Below are positions 7,844 through 13,209 of a stretch of DNA of 13,209 nucleotides, piece by piece. A model generated the notes under the pieces. The model was not told the DNA's origin. It saw only the letters and a list, made by a program, of their open reading frames with translations, and ran no database searches. The DNA lies in NCBI GenBank assembly GCA_015492395.1, contig WGFD01000070.1, forward strand, positions 1 to 13,209, given 5' to 3'. The DNA comes from Deltaproteobacteria bacterium (GTDB lineage: Bacteria > Desulfobacterota > GWC2-55-46 > S146-70). The translations under genes and the position numbers were made by a program. Position 1 is the first letter of the stretch. Each line of letters begins with the position of its first letter.

Positions 7844-7851
7844 GAGAAGGG

Positions 7852-10521
7852 CTACTTCAAGGCCGCATGGGCAGCAGCAAGCCTGGCTACCGGAACTCTG
7901 TATGGTGAGCAACTCACATAGTTAAGGCCAAGGTTGTGGCAAAATTCAACCGAGGAGGGTTCACCGCCATGTTCGCCGCAGATTCCGAGCTTCATATTGG
8001 GCCTGACCTTCCTTCCCTTGTCGGCGCCTATCTTAACAAGCGCCCCTACGCCGCTTCTGTCTATAGCGACAAAGGGGTCCCTTTCCAACAGGCCCTTCTC
8101 TATATAGTATGGCAGAAAGTTTCCTGAATCATCCCTGCTCAGGCCGAAGCATGTCTGGGTCAGGTCGTTAGTGCCGAAAGAGAAGAATTCCGCCTCACCG
8201 GCGATCTTATCCGCTATCAATGCGGCCCTTGGCAGCTCTATCATGGTGCCTATGGCATACTCGATGCCAACGCCGTACCGGTCCATGACCTCTTTACACA
8301 CCTGCTTGATATGCACCTTGAGAAAGGACAGCTCCGAGACCATGCTTACAAGAGGCACCATTATCTCCGGTATTATCTTATACCCTTCGTTCGTAAGCTC
8401 ACATGCCGCTTCCATTATGGCCTTCACCTGCATCTCGTAGATCTCCGGATATGTGACACCAAGCCTGCAGCCCCTGTGCCCCAGCATAGGATTGAACTCC
8501 ATCAGAGAATCGGTCTTGGACTTTATCTCTTCGTAGGCCCTACCCATATCATTGGCGGCTTCCCTTATCTCCACGTCCGTGCGCGGCAGGAACTCATGGA
8601 GCGGGGGATCGAGAAGCCTTATGGTTACAGGGAGATCCTTCATCTCCTTGAAGATCTCTTTGAAGTCTCCCTTCTGCATAGGCAGCAGTTTAGCCAGCGC
8701 ACCCTTCCTCCCCTCTATATCGTTGGCCAGTATCATCTCCCTTACCGCCTTGATACGGTCACCATCGAAGAACATATGTTCGGTACGGCATAGACCTATA
8801 CCTTCCGCGCCGAAGGATCGTGCAAGCCCGGCATCGCCGGGCGTATCGGCGTTGGCTCTCACCCTGAGCCTCCTGAATTTATCGACCCATTCCATCAGCG
8901 CGGCGAAATCACCAGAGAGCTCAGGCTGAACGGTCGGTACGGCGCCGACCATAACCTCTCCTGCCGTGCCGTCCAGGGTGATCATATCCCCCCTCCTAAC
9001 CGTTGTACCACCGGCGGTGAATACGCCCTCTGCGTAGTTTATGTTAATATCCCCACACCCGGAAACACAACACTTGCCCATCCCCCTGGCCACTACGGCG
9101 GCATGGCTGGTCATACCACCCCTCGCCGTCAATATCCCCTCACTCACATGCATGCCGTGTATGTCCTCGGGTGACGTCTCAATCCTGACGAGTATGACCT
9201 TCTTTCCGTCCCTCACTATGGCCTCGGCCTCATCAGCCGTAAATACCACTTCGCCTACGGCCGCACCCGGCGAGGCGGGCAGGCCCCTCGCTATGACATT
9301 TCTCTCGGCCTTAGGGTCGAGTGTAGGGTGCAGGATAGTATCGAGCAGATCGGGATCTATCCTCAAAACGGCAGTCTTCTCGTCTATCAACCCCTCCTTG
9401 ACCATATCCACGGCGATCTTTATGGCAGCCCGCACGGTACGTTTTCCATTCCTCGTCTGCAGGATCCAGAGACGCCCCTGTTCTATAGTAAACTCTATAT
9501 CCTGCATGTCCTTATAGTGGGCCTCAAGCTTCTTGTAGACATCCTCGAGCTCCTTGTATATCTCCGGCATCAACTCTTCCAGGGAAGGGAGGCCTCCCTT
9601 CTTGTCACTCTTTCTGAGGGGCTGTGGAGTGCGGGTACCCGCCACAACGTCCTCACCCTGGGCATTTATCAGGAACTCCCCGAAGAAGACCTTCTCACCC
9701 GTTGAAGGATCCCTCGTGAACGCCACACCGGTAGCCGAATCGTCGCCCATATTGCCGAATACCATGGCCTGGACATTGACCGCCGTTCCCCAGTGCTCCG
9801 GAATATTATTGAGCTTTCTGTACGTAATGGCCCTCTGGTTATGCCACGAACTGAAGACTGCGCCTATCGCCCCCCATAACTGCTCCCATGGGTCTTCCGG
9901 AAAGGTTATACCGAGCCTCTCCTTTATCAGCCCTTTGAATCCGGCCACGAGATCCTTCAGGTCCCCTGCATCGAGCTCAGTATCCTGTTTTACACCCTTT
10001 TCCCTCTTCTTTTTCTCTATGACTATCTCGAAAGGGTCCTCTTCATCCTGGCTCTCAGGTTTAAGGCCAAGGACCACGTCACCATACATCTGCACGAAAC
10101 GCCTGTAACTGTCGTAGGCGAATCTTTCGTTACCTGACAGCTTTACCATCCCTTTGACGGTTTCATCGTTGAGACCAAGGTTAAGTACCGTGTCCATCAT
10201 ACCCGGCATCGACGCCCTGGCACCGCTTCTTACAGATACCAGGAGCGGTCTCTCGCTGTCACCGAACTTGCGGCCCATAATCTCCTCTACCTTCGCCATA
10301 TTCCCGATAACGGCCTCTTTCAGACCTTCCGGGTACCTCTTGTTCTTCTCATAGTAATATGTGCAAACCTCGGTGGATATGGTAAATCCGGGAGGTACCG
10401 GTATGCCGAGGTTGGTCATCTCGGCAAGGTTCGCCCCCTTGCCGCCCAGGAGATCCTTCATCCTTGCGTTCCCCTCGGCACTGCCTCTTCCAAAAAAATA
10501 GTCGTACTTTTTGTCTGCCAT
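7852..10521 (-). CDS. ppdK: Pyruvate, phosphate dikinase
   Basis: This 889-residue enzyme interconverts ATP + Pi + pyruvate and AMP + PPi + phosphoenolpyruvate in the cytoplasm, serving gluconeogenesis or PPi-linked glycolysis. Numbered from ATG 10521, the N-terminal ATP-binding domain begins [14 protein letters not shown] and includes [22 protein letters not shown]. The phosphohistidine domain has [16 protein letters not shown], with catalytic His473 and the Thr471 that a regulatory protein phosphorylates in plants. The PEP/pyruvate barrel ends with [13 protein letters not shown], holding the catalytic Cys. All key residues are present and the length is usual. A TTG at 10587 in the same frame would add 22 unfamily-like residues; ATG 10521 has GGAGGGG about 4 bases upstream and begins [11 protein letters not shown], so I prefer it. 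The gene follows the 39-codon ORF by 22 bases and likely shares the glyS transcript. Confidence 0.97.
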   Translation of the reverse strand: MADKKYDYFFGRGSAEGNARMKDLLGGKGANLAEMTNLGIPVPPGFTISTEVCTYYYEKNKRYPEGLKEAVIGNMAKVEEIMGRKFGDSERPLLVSVRSGARASMPGMMDTVLNLGLNDETVKGMVKLSGNERFAYDSYRRFVQMYGDVVLGLKPESQDEEDPFEIVIEKKKREKGVKQDTELDAGDLKDLVAGFKGLIKERLGITFPEDPWEQLWGAIGAVFSSWHNQRAITYRKLNNIPEHWGTAVNVQAMVFGNMGDDSATGVAFTRDPSTGEKVFFGEFLINAQGEDVVAGTRTPQPLRKSDKKGGLPSLEELMPEIYKELEDVYKKLEAHYKDMQDIEFTIEQGRLWILQTRNGKRTVRAAIKIAVDMVKEGLIDEKTAVLRIDPDLLDTILHPTLDPKAERNVIARGLPASPGAAVGEVVFTADEAEAIVRDGKKVILVRIETSPEDIHGMHVSEGILTARGGMTSHAAVVARGMGKCCVSGCGDININYAEGVFTAGGTTVRRGDMITLDGTAGEVMVGAVPTVQPELSGDFAALMEWVDKFRRLRVRANADTPGDAGLARSFGAEGIGLCRTEHMFFDGDRIKAVREMILANDIEGRKGALAKLLPMQKGDFKEIFKEMKDLPVTIRLLDPPLHEFLPRTDVEIREAANDMGRAYEEIKSKTDSLMEFNPMLGHRGCRLGVTYPEIYEMQVKAIMEAACELTNEGYKIIPEIMVPLVSMVSELSFLKVHIKQVCKEVMDRYGVGIEYAIGTMIELPRAALIADKIAGEAEFFSFGTNDLTQTCFGLSRDDSGNFLPYYIEKGLLERDPFVAIDRSGVGALVKIGADKGRKVRPNMKLGICGEHGGEPSSVEFCHNLGLNYVSCSPYRVPVARLAAAHAALK

Positions 10522-10543
10522 GAATCCCCTCCAGCTATGAAAT

Positions 10544-10663
10544 TTATATACCGAAGCTCCCCGCGGCAAGGCGCAGGAAATCCTCAAATGTAATGAATGT
10601 GCAACTATGCCCGCCCACCGTGTCTTTTGAAACTATTTCGGCGATCCGGGCCAGCATATCCAT
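10544..10663 (-). CDS. Small ORF, 39 residues, between glyS and ppdK
   Basis: The ORF starts with ATG 5 bases after the glyS stop and ends with TAA 22 bases before the ppdK ATG. AGAGGA at the very end of glyS lies 8 bases before its ATG, a good ribosome binding site. It begins [17 protein letters not shown], then [15 protein letters not shown], and ends GSFGI. It could form a helix, a short strand or turn, and a second helix, with no signal peptide or membrane segment. I do not recognise a family. It fills the gap between two long genes neatly and could be a real small protein or a coupling cistron that carries ribosomes toward ppdK. A chance ORF of 40 codons is also possible; the site and spacing favour a real one. 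Confidence 0.5.
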   Translation of the reverse strand: MDMLARIAEIVSKDTVGGHSCTFITFEDFLRLAAGSFGI

Positions 10664-10668
10664 AGCGG

Positions 10669-12846
10669 CTATCCTCTGCTTACAACAAGCCTGGAAAGAT
10701 CGGCAATATTTATATATAGTCCGCGCACATAATTCATCAGCAGCAAACGGTTATTCCGTATAGTATCGTCATCCGCCATGACCATGACCTTATCGAAGAA
10801 TATGTCTATCCTGTCCTTGATGGATCCGAGGGTCTCGAAGACCCTGCGGTAATCCCCCTCCTTCCTGTAAGCCTCCACCACAGGTGATATCTCTTCTATC
10901 ACGGAGTATAGGTCATCTTCGTACTCGGTTTCAAAGAGTGACCTGTCGGGCCTTTCGGCCGAAAGATCAAGACCTTTAAGGATGTTGGAGACCCTCTTGA
11001 AGGCTATCACCAGTCTTTCGCAGTCCGGGTTATCCCTGAAGTCGCCCAGGGCCTCTACACGATTCACGGTGTCTGGAATATCATACCACCTGGTGGAGAG
11101 AACACTATCCACCGTATCGAAGAGTTCACCCTGTGAGAGGAGTTGGTGCCTGAGACGTTCCCTGAAAAACTCAAGGACCTCCTCCTCCACCTCCTCGACC
11201 GGCCTCCTGAGCCTGTCTTGGAGCAGGTCGAGAGATCTATCAACGATCGAATGCAGCGAAATCCGGAAACCTTTGTCCAATATTATGGCAATTATACCGA
11301 GCGCCTGCCTCCTCAAGGCATACGGATCGAATGTGCCGGAAGGTACCAACCCGACACCGAAGCAGCCGCATATGGTATCCATCTTATCGGCCATGCCAAT
11401 AACAGCCCCTGGCATGGATGCCGGAAGTTCACCACCCGCCGCCAGGGGCAGATAGTGTTCGTATATGGCCCTGGAGACTTCCGGGGCCTCGCCGGAATAT
11501 TCCGCATAGATGGAACCCATTATCCCCTGGAGCTTCGGGAACTCCCCTACCATCTCCGAAACCAGGTCCGCTTTCGAGAGCATGGAGGCACGCCCTATTA
11601 CGGCCTTTGAGAGCACTCCCTGTTCCGGGCCCGACTCCTTCATAGCGACTGGATTCAGGTCCTTCCCCAGGAAGTCGGCGGGACCTTCTCCATTATCCAT
11701 CCCCTTACAAAGTCCGATACGCTCCCCTATATAGACGGCCAGAGCGGTAAACCTCTCCACCTTCTCGTAAGAAGTGCCCAATCTCTCCTGGAAGACAACA
11801 CCTTTAAGCGCGTCCACCCTCTCCACCAACGGCACCTTCCTGTCTCTTTCGAAGTAGAACCTTGCATCGTTCAATCTGGCCCTTAGTACCCGCTCATTTC
11901 CCCGGATAATCTCCCCGGGGTCACTCACCGCCGTATTGGCCACGGTGATGAAGTAGGGCAAGAGGTTGTTGTCACCGTCTACCACAGAGAAGTATCTCTG
12001 GTGTTCCCTCATAGCATTTACAATCACGTCCTTCGGCAGATAAAGAAAGTCCTCATCGAACCTTCCGGTAAGAACGACAGGGAACTCGACAAGGTTGGAG
12101 ACCTCCGCCAGAAGATCTCTATCCTCCAGGCATCGCCCATTCACACTCCCGGCGGCCCCGGATACCCCCTCCTCTATAATGCCGAATCTCTCCCCGGGGT
12201 CTGCTATGACATAGGATTCCCGCAATCTCTTAAGATATGACCCAACACCATCCACCTTTAAGGGTCTCGCCCCCAAGAACCTGTGTCCACGCGTGAATGA
12301 ACCACTCTTTACATCGCCCACAGAGAAAGAGATCCTCTTACTTCCATACAGTGCAAGAATCCAGTGTATAGGCCTTGCAAATGCCACTTCGCCGTCCCCC
12401 CACCGCATAGTCTTGGGAAAGGATATCCCGGTCACAATGGAAGGTATCGCCTCTCTCATGATATCCTTTGTCTTACGGCCTTTGATTATCTTCTTAACGA
12501 AGAGGTAGTCTCCCCTCTTGGTGGTTACCACCTCGATATCCCTAATGTCTATACCATGGCTACGGGCAAACCCCAGAGCCGCCTTAGTCGGCCTCCCTTC
12601 TTCATCGAAGGCCGCCTTCCTCGGCGGCCCCGTCACCTCTACGACCGCATCCGGCTGTCGCCCTATAAGTCCTTTCACAACTATTGCAAGTCTGCGGGGG
12701 GTTCCAAGAGTTTCAGTACCTTCAGAGATCAGGCGCCTTTCCGAGAGAGTACTCTCCATCAGAACCTTCAGGGATTCAAGGGCCTTGGGCAGGAAGCCTG
12801 CCGGAATTTCTTCTGTCCCTATTTCCAGTAGGAGGTTTTTGGGCAT
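10669..12846 (-). CDS. glyS: Glycyl-tRNA synthetase beta subunit
   Basis: The 725-residue protein starts MPKNLLLEIGTEEIPAGF, the diagnostic GlyS N-terminus. Further landmarks are VTGPPRKAAFDEEGRPTKAA (70-89), MREHQRYFSV (279-288), SKADLVSEMVGEFPKLQGIMG (HD-like region, about 424-444), ADKMDT (486-491) with SGTFDPYALRRQALGI (503-518), and a C-terminal helical anticodon-binding domain. With the alpha subunit GlyQ it forms the tetramer that charges tRNA-Gly. GlyQ is normally encoded directly upstream but is not within the 363 bases before this gene. Compared with E. coli GlyS (689 residues) it is longer, partly through an extra polar stretch near 380-412. The ATG has no ribosome binding site; a putative promoter lies so close that the leader may be under 10 bases. 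The 39-codon ORF and ppdK follow. Confidence 0.96.
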   Translation of the reverse strand: MPKNLLLEIGTEEIPAGFLPKALESLKVLMESTLSERRLISEGTETLGTPRRLAIVVKGLIGRQPDAVVEVTGPPRKAAFDEEGRPTKAALGFARSHGIDIRDIEVVTTKRGDYLFVKKIIKGRKTKDIMREAIPSIVTGISFPKTMRWGDGEVAFARPIHWILALYGSKRISFSVGDVKSGSFTRGHRFLGARPLKVDGVGSYLKRLRESYVIADPGERFGIIEEGVSGAAGSVNGRCLEDRDLLAEVSNLVEFPVVLTGRFDEDFLYLPKDVIVNAMREHQRYFSVVDGDNNLLPYFITVANTAVSDPGEIIRGNERVLRARLNDARFYFERDRKVPLVERVDALKGVVFQERLGTSYEKVERFTALAVYIGERIGLCKGMDNGEGPADFLGKDLNPVAMKESGPEQGVLSKAVIGRASMLSKADLVSEMVGEFPKLQGIMGSIYAEYSGEAPEVSRAIYEHYLPLAAGGELPASMPGAVIGMADKMDTICGCFGVGLVPSGTFDPYALRRQALGIIAIILDKGFRISLHSIVDRSLDLLQDRLRRPVEEVEEEVLEFFRERLRHQLLSQGELFDTVDSVLSTRWYDIPDTVNRVEALGDFRDNPDCERLVIAFKRVSNILKGLDLSAERPDRSLFETEYEDDLYSVIEEISPVVEAYRKEGDYRRVFETLGSIKDRIDIFFDKVMVMADDDTIRNNRLLLMNYVRGLYINIADLSRLVVSRG

Positions 12847-12854
12847 AGACTTGT

Positions 12855-12889
12855 GTATACAGTATACCAGCGCTCGTTAGACAGTCTAA
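12855..12889. promoter_or_regulatory. Two 13-bp dyads in front of glyS (candidate operator pair)
   Basis: GTATACAGTATAC (12855-12867) and TTAGACAGTCTAA (12877-12889) are both perfect dyads around a central A. They share nine of 13 positions (nTAnACAGTnTAn), and their centres are 22 bases apart, about two helical turns. They cover the candidate -10 and -35 of glyS. This arrangement is typical for a dimeric regulator binding cooperatively; no specific regulator is recognised. Confidence 0.4.
12861..12888 (-). promoter_or_regulatory. glyS: Candidate glyS promoter (extended -10)
   Basis: On the minus strand TGGTATACT is an extended -10 (TATACT at 12866-12861, preceded by TGG). A -35-like TAGACT (12888-12883) lies 16 bases upstream and matches TTGACA at four of six. 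The predicted start is about 8 bases before the glyS ATG, which would explain the lack of a ribosome binding site. Confidence 0.4.
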
Positions 12890-12940
12890 TTTACCAGATC
12901 TGAATCTTATTTCAACCAAAATCATGTTAAGCGGAATAAT

Positions 12941-12963
12941 AGGCCGGATAGCCCGATCGGCCT
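12941..12963 (-). repeat. GC-rich hairpin upstream of glyS
   Basis: In the minus sense AGGCCG, an 11-base loop and CGGCCT form a perfect 6-bp stem followed by ATTATT. It might end transcription arriving from upstream, but the T-tract is broken. Low support as a terminator. Confidence 0.3.
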
Positions 12964-13118
12964 GGGTGGATCAATATCTTTCAGGCGGATACTCAACAAG
13001 AAAGACTTTCAGATGAGGGTTACAGAATCAGCTCATTGCCACCTTTTTCTCGGTTCTATAGGGGCTTACGGACGACTACTCGCTACACTAACAGCCTATA
13101 CCAAATACGGCTTAGATA

Positions 13119-13148
13119 CTCGGCGATAGCGGTGGATGAGTCGCCGAG
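13119..13148. repeat. 8-bp inverted repeat with 14-base loop
   Basis: CTCGGCGA (13119-13126) and TCGCCGAG (13141-13148) are exact reverse complements separated by 14 bases. No T-tract follows on either strand. It could be a stem in a structured RNA or a regulatory site; I see no match to a known riboswitch or T-box. Confidence 0.4.
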
Positions 13149-13209
13149 CTCTTGGATAGTAGGTATGAATGAATAAAATGAAAGGCTTCTCTTTTCCCGT
13201 CTGAAGTCA

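Larger units (their letters stand above)
7536..7851. other. Intergenic region between ppdK and smc
   Basis: The 316 bases carry two perfect palindromes near the ppdK end (listed separately) and a pair of overlapping short dyads (AGGTTATACCT and ACCTTAAAGGT, 7626-7643). A good sigma-70 promoter for smc was not found; TATAAC (near 7630) and TATATC (near 7577) on the minus strand lack fitting -35 boxes. A 53-codon plus-strand ORF (7673-7834) and a 27-codon minus-strand ORF start with ATG but have no ribosome binding site, and I do not call them. Confidence 0.6.
12847..13209. other. Region upstream of glyS without a recognised gene
   Basis: The 363 bases contain no supported CDS, tRNA or known RNA. 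All three minus frames are open for about 100 bases from the right window edge (one runs to a TAG at 13083-13085), so the tail of an upstream gene cannot be excluded, but none reads like a known family and none resembles GlyQ. Two GC-rich hairpins (12941-12963 and 13119-13148) and two promoter-proximal dyads (12855-12889) are listed separately. Confidence 0.6.

Noticed and set aside
10522..10587. Longer ppdK from TTG 10587
   Set aside because: The added 22 residues do not look like PPDK, overlap the small ORF, and the ATG at 10521 has a far better ribosome binding site.
13031..13050. GGTGGCA in the minus strand as a T-box antiterminator motif for glyS
   Set aside because: The conserved T-box sequence continues with ACCGCG, absent here, and no terminator/antiterminator pair is seen before glyS.
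12984..13130. Plus-strand 38-codon ORF starting MRVTESAHCHL, upstream of glyS
   Set aside because: No ribosome binding site and no recognisable family; it ends in the inverted repeat. Likely chance.
13083..13208. Minus-strand frame open from the window edge to a TAG, a possible tail of an upstream gene
   Set aside because: All three minus frames are open over this short stretch, so openness is uninformative, and the sequence does not look like GlyQ.

Overview
The window is a run of seven complete bacterial genes, one 5'-truncated-by-edge gene and one small ORF, all on the minus strand. Reading in the direction of transcription (right to left) the order is glyS, a 39-codon ORF, ppdK, smc, a Roadblock/LC7 protein, a DASS-family anion transporter, carD, a PIN/TRAM membrane protein, and the first part of ispD, cut by the left edge. 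No rRNA, tRNA, CRISPR array, insertion sequence or phage gene is visible. The content is chromosomal housekeeping. The bacterial SMC, alpha2beta2-type GlyS, CarD and IspD show a bacterium. The glyS-ppdK and carD-PIN/TRAM-ispD neighbourhoods recall Desulfobacterota/'Deltaproteobacteria', Nitrospirota or a related uncultured lineage; this placement is inference from gene order and not proven.

Right part (about 7852-13209): about 360 bases without a convincing gene lead to glyS. Just before the glyS start lies a candidate extended -10 promoter overlapped by two similar 13-bp dyads about two helical turns apart. glyS is followed after 5 bases by a 39-codon ORF with its own ribosome binding site, and this is followed after 22 bases by ppdK, so the three probably form one operon. 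glyQ is not in the window.

Middle (3583-7851): a 316-base gap after ppdK holds a perfect 24-bp palindrome with an NrdR-box-like core and a 14-bp AT-rich palindrome. Then smc overlaps by one base (TAATG) with a Roadblock/LC7 gene that has no ribosome binding site of its own, so the two are likely translationally coupled.

Left part (1-3582): a lone Na+/dicarboxylate (or sulfate) symporter, then a near-consensus sigma-70 promoter (TTGACA-17-TATAAA) driving carD, the PIN/TRAM gene and ispD as an apparent operon. The carD leader carries a small hairpin with a GNRA tetraloop.

I did not find a clear new multi-gene system. The items most worth a second look are the glyS double dyad, the 39-codon ORF, the smc-Roadblock coupling, and the 24-bp palindrome.
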